Assembly (NCBI RefSeq): GCF_014334735.1
Contig: NZ_CP060587.1
Span: 1,674,001 to 1,738,000 of the forward strand
Length of the DNA: 64,000 nucleotides
From: Aeromicrobium senzhongii
GTDB taxonomy: Bacteria > Actinomycetota > Actinomycetes > Propionibacteriales > Nocardioidaceae
Direction: 5' to 3'
A program made the translations under genes and the position numbers. The notes under the pieces were generated by a model. That model was not told the DNA's origin and made no database searches. It saw nothing but the letters and a program-made list of their open reading frames with translations. How positions within the stretch are numbered: the first letter of the stretch is position 1; each line of letters begins with the position of its first letter. Positions 33,941 to 42,335 of the stretch are shown here, in pieces.

Positions 33941-34600
33941 GTGAACCAGAAGGCGCCTGCGGGCTGGTACGACGATCCGGCCGGCAGCGGAGGCCAGCGG
34001 TTCTGGAACGGTCAGGCCTGGACCGAGCGGGTCGAGCCCACCGGGTCCACCACGCGAGCCACGCCCCGGCCCTCGCGCGGATCGCGCGAGCGGCTCCCTG
34101 ACGGATACATGCTGTTGAACGGTGAGCGGGTGCCCTTGGGCCAGCTGACGCCGCCTCCGTCGACGCCACCGCGCCAGTTCGGCCCCGTCGGCGCGAAGAA
34201 CCGCGGCGTCGTCGTCGCCGCGGCCGTCGCGATCGGCGTCGTGGTGCTGTTCCTCGTGTCGTCGCTGGTCCCGACGGAGGACCCGGGGATCGACCTGGGC
34301 GACTGGTCCGGTGGCGATGGCGACTTCGCCGCCCGGTACACGCTCGAGGTCGACTCACGCGACGGCACGGGCGTGGACGTGATCTGGTCCGACGGCACCG
34401 ACGAGTACACCGAGACTGCGGTCGACCCGGGCTGGAGCACCGACATCGGCGCCGTGGACGGTGGGGTCCGCCTGGACGCGACGGCGAACGACGGCCGGGA
34501 CATCCCCACGTGCCGCATCCTCGACGCGGACGGGTCCGTCATCATCAAGGCCACGGCGGCCTACCCCGGCGGGACGGCGACCTGCCGCTGGAACGACTAG
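33941..34600 (+). CDS. DUF2510 membrane protein with MmpS-like exterior domain
   Basis: A 219-residue protein. DUF2510 lies at the N-terminus (PAGWYDDPAGSGGQRFWNGQAW), then a Pro-rich linker, one membrane helix at about 89-110, and an outside domain of about 100 residues. That domain has a pair of cysteines in PTCRILDADG and GGTATCRW, a pattern resembling the MmpS family. Function is unknown. Starts upstream of GTG 33941 would extend antisense over the carboxypeptidase gene. Confidence 0.8.
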   Translation: MNQKAPAGWYDDPAGSGGQRFWNGQAWTERVEPTGSTTRATPRPSRGSRERLPDGYMLLNGERVPLGQLTPPPSTPPRQFGPVGAKNRGVVVAAAVAIGVVVLFLVSSLVPTEDPGIDLGDWSGGDGDFAARYTLEVDSRDGTGVDVIWSDGTDEYTETAVDPGWSTDIGAVDGGVRLDATANDGRDIPTCRILDADGSVIIKATAAYPGGTATCRWND

Positions 34601-35685
34601 AGCAAGACGTTGTCGAGGTCGTAGCGGGCGACCTCCTCCAGCTGCGCGTACGTGCACGACTCGGGCTCGCGGTCGGGGCGCCAGCGCTGGAACCGCGCGG
34701 TGTGGCGGAAGCGTGCCTGGTCGCCCTCGCCCTCCATGTGCTCGTAGGCGACCTCGACGACACGCTCGGGCCGCAGCGGCACGAACGACAGGTCCTTGGT
34801 GCCGGTCCACCGGCTCTGCCCGCCCGGCAGCCGTCCGGACGCCTGCGCCTCGTCGTCGCGCCACCGGTCCCAGGGGTGCGACTCACCCGGCGCCACCTCC
34901 AGCGGCGCGAGCTCCTCGATCAGCTCGGCGCGCCGACTCTCGGTGAACGACGCCGCGACCCCGACGTGCTGCAGGCGCCCGTCGTCGGCATGCAGGCCCA
35001 GCAGCAGGGAGCCGAGCAGCGGCCGCTCCGGCGTGGAGTTCTTGTGGAGGCGGTAGCCGGCCACGATGACGTCGGCGGTGCGGGCGTGCTTGACCTTCAC
35101 CATCGTGCGCCCATTCGGCGCGTACGGGCCGTCGAGGCGCTTCGCGATCACGCCGTCCAGTCCGGCGCCCTCGAAGGTCGTGAACCAGCGCTGCGCCTCG
35201 TCGGGGTCCTCGGTGACCCGGGTGACGTGGATCGGCGCGGTCGCCGCGGAGAGCGCGTCGACGAGCGCCGCCCGCCGGACGGCCAACGGCTCGTCGAGGA
35301 AGGACCGGTCACCGAGGGCGAGCAGGTCGAAGGCCACGAAGGACGCGGGCGTATCTCGGCTGAGCATCGTCACGCGCGAGGCGGCCGGGTGGATGCGGTT
35401 GCTCAGTGCGTCGAAGCTCAGCCGACCGTCCATCGCGATCACGATCTCGCCGTCGAGGACGCACCGCTCGGGCGTGTGCGCGCGGACCGCCTCCACGACG
35501 TCCGGGAAGTACCGGGTCAACGGCTTCGTCGAGCGGCTGGTGATCTCGACCTCATCGCCGTCGCGGAAGATCAGGGCCCGGAAGCCGTCCCACTTCGGCT
35601 CGTAGAGCCACTCGTCGCCGCGAGGCACCTGCTTGGCGGACTTGGCGAGCATCGGCGCGACCGGCGGCATCACGGGCAGGTCCAT
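34597..35685 (-). CDS. ATP-dependent DNA ligase (LigC-like)
   Basis: A 362-residue stand-alone ATP-dependent ligase of the LigC or LigD-ligase type. The adenylated lysine is Lys31 in EPKWDGFRA. Motif III lies in CVLDGEIV, motif IV in LDGVIAKR and motif V in MVKVKHARTADVIV, and a C-terminal OB domain follows. It seals nicks in repair or end joining. The ATG at 35685 follows an AGGTTGAAG region. Its stop shares a CTAG tetramer with the convergent DUF2510 stop. Confidence 0.92.
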   Translation of the reverse strand: MDLPVMPPVAPMLAKSAKQVPRGDEWLYEPKWDGFRALIFRDGDEVEITSRSTKPLTRYFPDVVEAVRAHTPERCVLDGEIVIAMDGRLSFDALSNRIHPAASRVTMLSRDTPASFVAFDLLALGDRSFLDEPLAVRRAALVDALSAATAPIHVTRVTEDPDEAQRWFTTFEGAGLDGVIAKRLDGPYAPNGRTMVKVKHARTADVIVAGYRLHKNSTPERPLLGSLLLGLHADDGRLQHVGVAASFTESRRAELIEELAPLEVAPGESHPWDRWRDDEAQASGRLPGGQSRWTGTKDLSFVPLRPERVVEVAYEHMEGEGDQARFRHTARFQRWRPDREPESCTYAQLEEVARYDLDNVLL

Positions 35686-35704
35686 GGCTTCAACCTGCCA
35701 CAAC

Positions 35705-35710
35705 TAGAAT
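35705..35710 (+). promoter_or_regulatory. -10 element of a leaderless promoter (ABC exporter)
   Basis: TAGAAT ends 6 nt before the GTG at 35717. Confidence 0.5.
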
Positions 35711-35716
35711 GTTCTG

Positions 35717-36661
35717 GTGCCCTCGACGACGTCTGTTCCCGCCGTGGAGGTTCGCGACCTCGTCATGCACTACGGCCGCGGCGACGCGGTCGTCCGAGCG
35801 GTCGACGGAGTGAATCTGACGGTCCAGCCCGGCACGGTCACCGCGATCCTCGGACCGAACGGTGCGGGCAAGACCACGACCATCGAGACGTGTGAGGGCT
35901 TCCGCCGTCCCCAGTCCGGCACGGTGCGCGTACTGGGACTCGATCCCGTCGCCGACGCCGAGGCACTGCGCCCCCGCGTCGGGGTCATGCTGCAGTCCGG
36001 CGGCGCCTGGCTCGGCGTTCGCGCCGGCGAGATGCTGCGCCACATGGCCTCGCTCCACGCCACTCCCCTGCCGGTCGAGCCCCTCGTCGAGCGGCTGGGC
36101 ATGGAGTCGTTCGTCCGGACGCCGTACCGACGACTGTCCGGCGGTCAGAAGCAGCGGCTCTCGCTGGCGATGGCGATCATCGGCCGGCCCGAGCTGGTCT
36201 TCCTCGACGAGCCCACCGCGGGCCTCGACCCGCAGTCCCGCCGCGCGACGTGGGACCTCGTCGACGAGCTGCGCTCCCACGGGGTCACGACCGTCCTCAC
36301 GACGCACTACATGGACGAGGCCCAGGAGCTGTCCGACCACGTCCACATCATCGACGCCGGCCGGGTCATCGCGTCCGGCACGCCGGACGAGCTCGTCGCC
36401 GTCGGCGCCCAGAACACGATCCGGCTGCGCGCCCGCGCGAGCCTGGACCGTGCCTCGCTGGCCGCCGAGCTGCCGCCGGGAGCGACGGTGACCGAGCCCG
36501 AGCCGGGCCTCTACGTGCTCACCACCGAGGTGGACCCGTCCGTGCTGCACCGGGTGACCGGGTGGTGCGCCGCCCACGGCGTGCTGATCGACTCGGTCCT
36601 CGTCGAACACCAGACCCTCGAGGACCGGTTCCTCGAGTTGACCGGGCGGGACCTGCGATGA
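35717..36661 (+). CDS. ABC exporter ATP-binding protein
   Basis: A 314-residue ABC ATPase of the drug/antibiotic exporter class. Walker A is at 46-54 (GPNGAGKTT), the signature is LSGGQKQR, Walker B is LVFLDEPTAGLD, and the switch His is in TTHYMDEAQ. A C-terminal extension of about 90 residues is typical of this class. The ATGA overlap with the permease shows one transport unit. In M. tuberculosis a similar ABC pair also lies beside the heme A synthase gene, from memory. Confidence 0.92.
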   Translation: MPSTTSVPAVEVRDLVMHYGRGDAVVRAVDGVNLTVQPGTVTAILGPNGAGKTTTIETCEGFRRPQSGTVRVLGLDPVADAEALRPRVGVMLQSGGAWLGVRAGEMLRHMASLHATPLPVEPLVERLGMESFVRTPYRRLSGGQKQRLSLAMAIIGRPELVFLDEPTAGLDPQSRRATWDLVDELRSHGVTTVLTTHYMDEAQELSDHVHIIDAGRVIASGTPDELVAVGAQNTIRLRARASLDRASLAAELPPGATVTEPEPGLYVLTTEVDPSVLHRVTGWCAAHGVLIDSVLVEHQTLEDRFLELTGRDLR

Positions 36662-37428
36662 CCTCACTCGACCTCTCCCCCGCCCCCGGCGCCGCCTCGC
36701 GCGGACGCCGGCTGGCAGCGCAGACCGCGATGGAGCTGCGGCTGACCCTGCGCAACGGCGAACAGCTGCTGTTGACGTTCGTCATCCCGATCCTGCTGCT
36801 CGTCGCCGGCTCGCGGTCGGAGCGCCTCGTCGGCGGGGACCGCCCCATCGACGTCGTCGCGCCCGGCGTGCTGGCGCTCGCGATCCTCTCGACCTCCTTC
36901 ACCTCGCTGGCCATCGCGACGGCCTTCGAGCGCCGCTACGGGGTGCTCAAGCGCCTCGGCGCCACGCCGCTGTCGCGCAGCGGGCTCCTGGGCGGCAAGG
37001 TCGCCGCGGTCGTCGTCCTGCAGCTCGGCCAGTTCGTCGTCCTCGGCGCACTCGCCGTCGCGCTGGGCTGGCGTCCGTCCGGTGGCGTCTCCGGCTGGCT
37101 CTGGCTGGTCGTGCTCGCCCTGCTGGCCACCGTCGCCTTCGGCGGCCTGGGCCTGCTCATGGCCGGCACCCTGCGCGCCGAGGCGACCCTGGCCGGGGCG
37201 AACCTCGTGTACGTGCTCCTCCTGGTCGGCGGCGGTGTCCTGCTGCCGCTCGACCGCTACCCGGACGCCGTGGCCGAAGCGCTGAGGCTGCTGCCGTCCG
37301 GGGCACTGGGCGAGGGCTTGCGTGACGCCTTCGCCACCGGATCGCCCGGTACGTTCGTCGTGGTGGTGCTCGCCGCGTGGGCCCTCGTGGCCGCGGCCGC
37401 CGCCGGAAGGTGGTTTCGATGGGAATGA
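36658..37428 (+). CDS. ABC exporter permease
   Basis: A 256-residue ABC-2 type permease with six predicted hydrophobic segments and a cytoplasmic FERRYGVLKRLGATPL coupling segment. It joins the ATPase encoded just upstream (four-base overlap). The substrate is unknown. Location before ctaA suggests a link to oxidase maturation or heme handling, which is only inference from neighbours. The longer frame to the left is a shadow of the ATPase gene. Confidence 0.88.
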   Translation: MTSLDLSPAPGAASRGRRLAAQTAMELRLTLRNGEQLLLTFVIPILLLVAGSRSERLVGGDRPIDVVAPGVLALAILSTSFTSLAIATAFERRYGVLKRLGATPLSRSGLLGGKVAAVVVLQLGQFVVLGALAVALGWRPSGGVSGWLWLVVLALLATVAFGGLGLLMAGTLRAEATLAGANLVYVLLLVGGGVLLPLDRYPDAVAEALRLLPSGALGEGLRDAFATGSPGTFVVVVLAAWALVAAAAAGRWFRWE

Positions 37429-38291
37429 ACACAGTCTCGCGACGCACGGTGTCGCAGTCGACGGTCGAGAAGTGGGCGTGGGCCAACCTCGTCGCCAACA
37501 CCCTGATCATCCTGACCGGCGGCCTCGTCCGGCTGACCGGCTCCGGCCTGGGCTGCCCGACGTGGCCGCGCTGCACGGACGAGTCGTTCGTGCCGCACGG
37601 AGCGCTCGGCTGGCACGGTGTCATCGAGTTCGGCAACCGCACCCTGACCTACGTGCTCATCGTCATCGCGATCGGCACCGTGCTCGCAACGTGGCGCTGG
37701 ACCGGAGCCACGCGCAACCAGCTGCGTCTCGTGCTCGGCATCGCCATCGGGATCCCGTTCCAGGGCGTCATCGGCGGCATCACCGTGCTGACCGAACTGA
37801 ACCCGTGGATCGTGTCGCTGCACCTGATCCTCTCGATGGCGCTGGTCGTCGCCGCGACGATCTTCCTGGTCACCCTGCGCCCGGACGAAGGCACCGTCGG
37901 GCGCGTCCCGGCGTGGATCGTCCAGGGTGCCTACGTCGTCCTGCTGGCCGTGATCTACATCGGCACGATCGTGACCGGCAGCGGACCGCACGCCGGTGAC
38001 GCCAGCGCGCCGCGCAACGAGCTCGACCCCGCCTGGTGGAGCCGGATCCACGCCATCAGCGTGTGGCTCTTCCTGATCCTGACCGTCGCCGCGATCGTCC
38101 TCACCCGGGGTCGTGCACGCAAGGCCGGCGCGTGGGTGCTCGTGGCCGGACTGGCCCAGGGCCTCATCGGCTACGTGCAGTACTTCACTGATCTGCCGAT
38201 CGTCCTGGTCGCGGCGCACCTGGTCGGGGCGGCCGTTCTGTTGGCGCTGGCCACGCGGTGGCTGCTGACGGCGCGTCCCGTCGCATCGTGA
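37419..38291 (+). CDS. ctaA: Heme A synthase CtaA
   Basis: A 290-residue COX15/CtaA protein with eight predicted membrane helices, converting heme O to heme A. The extracellular cysteine pair GLGCPTWPRC is present, as are helix histidines in HGVIEFGNR, HLILSMAL, RIHAISVW and AAHLVGAAV. GGAAGG sits 8 nt before the ATG at 37419, which favours it over the ATG at 37425. The last 107 bp overlap the convergent acetyltransferase gene. Confidence 0.95.
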   Translation: MGMNTVSRRTVSQSTVEKWAWANLVANTLIILTGGLVRLTGSGLGCPTWPRCTDESFVPHGALGWHGVIEFGNRTLTYVLIVIAIGTVLATWRWTGATRNQLRLVLGIAIGIPFQGVIGGITVLTELNPWIVSLHLILSMALVVAATIFLVTLRPDEGTVGRVPAWIVQGAYVVLLAVIYIGTIVTGSGPHAGDASAPRNELDPAWWSRIHAISVWLFLILTVAAIVLTRGRARKAGAWVLVAGLAQGLIGYVQYFTDLPIVLVAAHLVGAAVLLALATRWLLTARPVAS

Positions 38292-38724
38292 GGGTGCCCT
38301 CGTCGTCCGGCTCGCGTCCGACGAGCTCGAACCCGCAGCCGGCGTAGAACGCGATCCCCGCGGCGTTGTCGGCCATCACCCGCAGGGACAGCGGCCGGCG
38401 GCCCGCGCGAGCGACCACGGCGTCCACCAGCGCGTGGCCGACCCCGTGCCGGCGCGCCTGCGGTGCGACCCACATCGAGATCAGCTCAGGGGCGTCGGCC
38501 GTCGACAGCCCCACCATCCCGACGTCCTCACCGGCATCGTCGACGGCCAGGAAGATGCCCTCAGCCGAGGCGATGCGCTCGCGCCACTGATCCTCCGGGG
38601 TCCGAGGGCCGAGCCGGTGGGCCGAGCACGCGAACGCCGTGGGGTCCAGGGCCAGGGCGCGCGAGCGCACGTCACGCCAGCGGCGCCAGTCGTCAGGCTC
38701 GAGCTGCTCGATCCGCACGGTCAC
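38185..38724 (-). CDS. GNAT family N-acetyltransferase
   Basis: A 179-residue acetyltransferase. The acetyl-CoA-binding loop is in APQARRHGVGHALV, with the FYAGCGFELVG motif near the C-terminus. The substrate is unknown. The domain ends about 30 residues before the stop; the remaining Pro/Arg-rich tail lies antisense to the end of ctaA and may be non-functional. The GTG start overlaps the stop of the upstream membrane protein. Confidence 0.82.
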   Translation of the reverse strand: MTVRIEQLEPDDWRRWRDVRSRALALDPTAFACSAHRLGPRTPEDQWRERIASAEGIFLAVDDAGEDVGMVGLSTADAPELISMWVAPQARRHGVGHALVDAVVARAGRRPLSLRVMADNAAGIAFYAGCGFELVGREPDDEGTLTMRRDAPSAATAWPAPTERPPRPGAPRPGRSADQ

Positions 38725-39089
38725 GCAGCCGGTCGGCCCTTGACGTCGACCCGGCGACGCACCGCCCACGAGCCCACGATCACCACGGTGGCGGCGATCG
38801 CCGCCCCGGCGGTGACCATCAGCCAGCCGATGGCGAACATGCCGCTGTCGTCGTCGGACCAGCTGGACCAGCAGCCCGCCGAGATCCCGACCACGGCCGA
38901 GACCACGAGGGGCAGCAGGTCCATCGTGCGCGCGAGCCAGCCGGCGGCCACCGCGATGACGAGCAGGACGACGACGAGCCCGGCCACCTGGCCGACCGTG
39001 TACTGGTCGTCGGAGTCGGTACCGAGGAAGATCCACCACGCGGCGAAGGCAGCGGCGGCGGGCAGGATCCAGACGAGGAAAGCGCGCAT
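38721..39089 (-). CDS. Small membrane protein, unknown function
   Basis: A 122-residue protein with four hydrophobic helices (about 3-20, 33-50, 58-72 and 84-107) and an acidic DDDSG loop. No family is recognised. It overlaps the acetyltransferase start (GTGA) and follows no clear promoter, so it is probably expressed with its neighbour. Confidence 0.7.
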   Translation of the reverse strand: MRAFLVWILPAAAAFAAWWIFLGTDSDDQYTVGQVAGLVVVLLVIAVAAGWLARTMDLLPLVVSAVVGISAGCWSSWSDDDSGMFAIGWLMVTAGAAIAATVVIVGSWAVRRRVDVKGRPAA

Positions 39090-39109
39090 GACGCGAGCCT
39101 ACGGCGTCG

Positions 39110-40045
39110 TCAGCCGATGAAGGGATCGACCGCCGCAGCGACGAACAGCAGCGCGAGGTACGCGTTGGAGAAGTGGAACAGGCGCATCGGCTTGATGATC
39201 GACAGTTCCTCGGTCTCGCGGGCACGGGCGCGCAGGTCGTAGGCCTCGATGAGGAACACGATGCCCAGCAGGATCGCCATCGACGGGAAGAACCAGCCCG
39301 TGTCGGCGACCGGCCAGACCACCAGCGAGGTCAGGACCGTCGCCCACGTGTAGCGGACGATCTGCCGGCCGACCTCGGCCGACGGCACGACCGACGGGAG
39401 CATCGGCACGTTCGCCGCCGAGTAGTCCTCGCGGTAGCGCATCGCCAGCGCCCAGAAGTGCGGCGGGGTCCAGAAGAAGACGACGAGGAAGAGCAGGAAC
39501 GGCGTCCAGGCCAGCTCGTTGGTGACGGCCGTCCAGCCGATCAGCGGCGGGAAGCAGCCCGCGGCGCCGCCCCAGACGATGTTCTGCGTCGTACGGCGCT
39601 TGAGGATCATCGTGTATCCGACGACGTAGAAGACGTTGGCGGCCAGCGCCAGCGCCGAGGACAGCCAGTTGACCGTCAGTCCCAACCAGGCGGTCGAGAG
39701 CACGCCCAGCACCAGACCGAAGACCAGCGCCTCCCGCGTGCCCACGTGGTGGCGCGGCAGCGGCCGGCGGGCGGTGCGGCGCATCTTCTGGTCGATGTCG
39801 GCGTCCACGACGCAGTTCAGAGCGTTCGCGGAGCCGGCCGACAGGGAGCCACCGATCAGCGTGGCCACGACGAGCCACAGGTCGGGGACGCCCTTCTGGG
39901 CGAGGAACATCACCGGAACCGTGGTCAGCAGGAGCAGTTCGATGATGCGGGGCTTGGTCAGCGCCACGTACGCGAGCACCACATCGCGGCGCCCGGGCCG
40001 ATCGATACGGGTGTGCTCGTCGGCGGCGTGCGGAGTGACGGTCAC
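39110..40045 (-). CDS. ctaB: Protoheme IX farnesyltransferase CtaB
   Basis: A 311-residue UbiA-family enzyme that makes heme O from heme B. The first prenyl-diphosphate motif NxxxDxxxD is at 77-85 (NCVVDADID), followed by RTARRPLPR. The second motif lies in [12 protein letters not shown] and about eight membrane helices are visible. It supplies CtaA with substrate. The start is GTG, 7 nt after TAGACT; the nearby ATG is followed at once by TGA and cannot be the start. Confidence 0.95.
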   Translation of the reverse strand: MTVTPHAADEHTRIDRPGRRDVVLAYVALTKPRIIELLLLTTVPVMFLAQKGVPDLWLVVATLIGGSLSAGSANALNCVVDADIDQKMRRTARRPLPRHHVGTREALVFGLVLGVLSTAWLGLTVNWLSSALALAANVFYVVGYTMILKRRTTQNIVWGGAAGCFPPLIGWTAVTNELAWTPFLLFLVVFFWTPPHFWALAMRYREDYSAANVPMLPSVVPSAEVGRQIVRYTWATVLTSLVVWPVADTGWFFPSMAILLGIVFLIEAYDLRARARETEELSIIKPMRLFHFSNAYLALLFVAAAVDPFIG

Positions 40046-40052
40046 ATGGCAG

Positions 40053-40076
40053 AGTCTAATGCCCGGCGGATAGGCT
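40053..40076. promoter_or_regulatory. Divergent promoters of ctaB and tkt
   Basis: Minus-strand TAGACT (40058-40053) lies 7 nt before the ctaB GTG, giving a leaderless mRNA. Plus-strand TAGGCT (40071-40076) would give tkt a leader of about 45 nt containing an AGGAG site. Confidence 0.45.
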
Positions 40077-40127
40077 CAGGAGGCAGACCTTGTTCGACCG
40101 ACCTCGTGACGACCCAGGAGTTCCGCG

Positions 40128-42311
40128 GTGACCCACAGCCCCCACGCATCTGAACCGACGCTCGACTGGTCGGAGTTGGACGACCGCGCCGTCAACACCG
40201 CGCGGTTGCTGGCGGCCGACGCCGTCCAGAAGGCCGGTCACGGCCACCCCGGAACCGCGATGAGCCTGGCGCCTGCCGCCTACCTGATCTACCAGAAGCT
40301 GATGCGGCACGATCCCGCCGATCCGTCGTGGATCGGGCGCGACCGCTTCGTGCTGTCATGCGGCCACTCGAGCCTCACCCAGTACATCCAGCTGTACCTG
40401 GCGGGCTACCCGATGACGCTCGAGGACCTCCAGTCCCTGCGCACCTGGGGCAGTCAGACGCCGGGTCACCCCGAGTACGGCCACACCCCCGGCGTCGAGG
40501 TCACCACCGGCCCGCTCGGCCAGGGCGTCGCCAACGCGGTCGGCATGGCCATGGCCGCCCGCCGCGAGCGCGGCCTCTTCGACCCGTTCGCCGGTCCGGG
40601 CGAGAGCCCGTTCGACCACGACATCTACGCCATCTGCTCCGACGGCGACCTGCAGGAGGGCGTCTCGGCCGAGGCCTCCTCGCTCGCCGGCCTGCAGCAG
40701 CTGGGCAACCTCACCGTCCTGTACGACGACAACAAGATCTCCATCGAGGACGACACCGACGTCGCGTTCACCGAGGACGTCGCGCTGCGCTACGAGGCCT
40801 ACGGCTGGCACGTCCAGACCGTCGACTGGACCCACGGCGGCGGCGAGTACCGCGAGGACGTCCACGCCCTCGCCGACGCGTTCGCGGCCGCGAAGCGCGT
40901 CACCGACCGCCCGAGCCTCATCGTCCTGCGCACGATCATCGCCTGGCCCGCACCGAACGCCCAGAACACCGGCGCCTCGCACGGCTCGGCCCTGGGCGCC
41001 GACGAGATCAAGGCCACCAAGAAGCTGCTCGGCTTCGATCCCGAGGTCGACTTCGCCGTCGCCGACGAGGTCCTCGAGCACACCCGCCAGGCCCTGGAGC
41101 GCGGCGAGGCGGCGCACGAGGAGTGGCAGACCCGCTTCGACCTCTGGGTCACGGCCAACGGCGAGCGCAAGGCACTGCTCGACCGGATGACCCGCCACGA
41201 GCTGCCCGAGGGCTGGGACGCGAACCTCCCGGTCTACGAGCCCAGCGAGAAGGGTGTCGCCACCCGCGTCGCCTCGGGCGACTTCCTCACCGCCGCCGCC
41301 GCGACCCTGCCGGAGCTGTGGGGCGGCTCGGCCGACCTGGCCGGCTCGAACAACACGACCCCCAAGGACCAGCCCTCCTTCCTGCCGCCGCAGAACTCGA
41401 CCAAGAAGTTCACCGGCGACTGGTACGGCCGGGTGCTGCACTTCGGCATCCGCGAGCACGCGATGGGCTCGATCATGAACGGCATCGCGCTGCACGGGCC
41501 CACCCGCCCGTACGGCGGCACGTTCCTGGTCTTCAGCGACTACATGCGCCCCGCCGTCCGGCTGGCCGCGCTGCAGGAGCTGCCCGTCACCTACGTCTGG
41601 ACGCACGACTCGATCGGCCTGGGCGAGGACGGACCGACGCACCAGCCGGTCGAGCACCTCGCCGCCCTGCGCACGATCCCCGGCCTCGACGTCGTCCGCC
41701 CCGCGGACGCCAACGAGACCGTGGCCGTCTGGTCGACGATCCTGCAGCGCCACCACCGACCCGCCGCCCTGGCGCTGAGCCGGCAGAACCTGCCGGTCTT
41801 CCCCCGCGACGGCGAGTACGCCCCGGCGTCCGACGCCGCCAAGGGCGCCTACATCCTGCTCGACTCCCCCGCCGACCTGCACCACGCGACGCCCGACGTC
41901 ATCCTCGTGGCCACGGGCTCGGAAGTGCAGCTGGCCGTGGCCGCGCGAGCAGCCCTGGCCGAGGAGGGCATCGCGGCGCGCGTCGTCTCGATGCCGTGTC
42001 GCGAATGGTTCGAGGAGCAGGACCAGGCGTACCGCGACAGCGTGATCCCGCCGCACGTGCGCGCTCGCGTCGCCATCGAGGCGGCCGTGGCGTTCGGCTG
42101 GCGCGACATCGTCGGCGATGCCGGACGCATCGTCTCGCTGGAGCACTTCGGCGCCTCGGCGTCGTACTCCGAGCTGTACGACCGCTTCGGCATCACCGCC
42201 GTCGCGGCGGTCGAGGCGGCCCGCGAGTCCATCCAGGCGGCGCAGCACGAGGGCGGAGTCCCCGTGTTCGCCCGGCCCACGGGACCGGTGCTCCCCGACA
42301 CCACCCACTGA
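40128..42311 (+). CDS. tkt: Transketolase
   Basis: A 727-residue thiamine-diphosphate transketolase. Early motifs GHGHPGTAMSLAP and TGPLGQG are followed by the ThDP/Mg motif SDGDLQEGVSAEA...NKISIE, the pyrimidine domain with GIREHAMG, and the C-terminal domain. It moves two-carbon units in the pentose phosphate pathway. The start is GTG with CAGGAG upstream. It opens the operon tkt-tal-pgi-zwf-opcA-pgl. Confidence 0.97.
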   Translation: MTHSPHASEPTLDWSELDDRAVNTARLLAADAVQKAGHGHPGTAMSLAPAAYLIYQKLMRHDPADPSWIGRDRFVLSCGHSSLTQYIQLYLAGYPMTLEDLQSLRTWGSQTPGHPEYGHTPGVEVTTGPLGQGVANAVGMAMAARRERGLFDPFAGPGESPFDHDIYAICSDGDLQEGVSAEASSLAGLQQLGNLTVLYDDNKISIEDDTDVAFTEDVALRYEAYGWHVQTVDWTHGGGEYREDVHALADAFAAAKRVTDRPSLIVLRTIIAWPAPNAQNTGASHGSALGADEIKATKKLLGFDPEVDFAVADEVLEHTRQALERGEAAHEEWQTRFDLWVTANGERKALLDRMTRHELPEGWDANLPVYEPSEKGVATRVASGDFLTAAAATLPELWGGSADLAGSNNTTPKDQPSFLPPQNSTKKFTGDWYGRVLHFGIREHAMGSIMNGIALHGPTRPYGGTFLVFSDYMRPAVRLAALQELPVTYVWTHDSIGLGEDGPTHQPVEHLAALRTIPGLDVVRPADANETVAVWSTILQRHHRPAALALSRQNLPVFPRDGEYAPASDAAKGAYILLDSPADLHHATPDVILVATGSEVQLAVAARAALAEEGIAARVVSMPCREWFEEQDQAYRDSVIPPHVRARVAIEAAVAFGWRDIVGDAGRIVSLEHFGASASYSELYDRFGITAVAAVEAARESIQAAQHEGGVPVFARPTGPVLPDTTH

Positions 42312-42335
42312 ACCCCATCACCAGGAGTGATCGAC

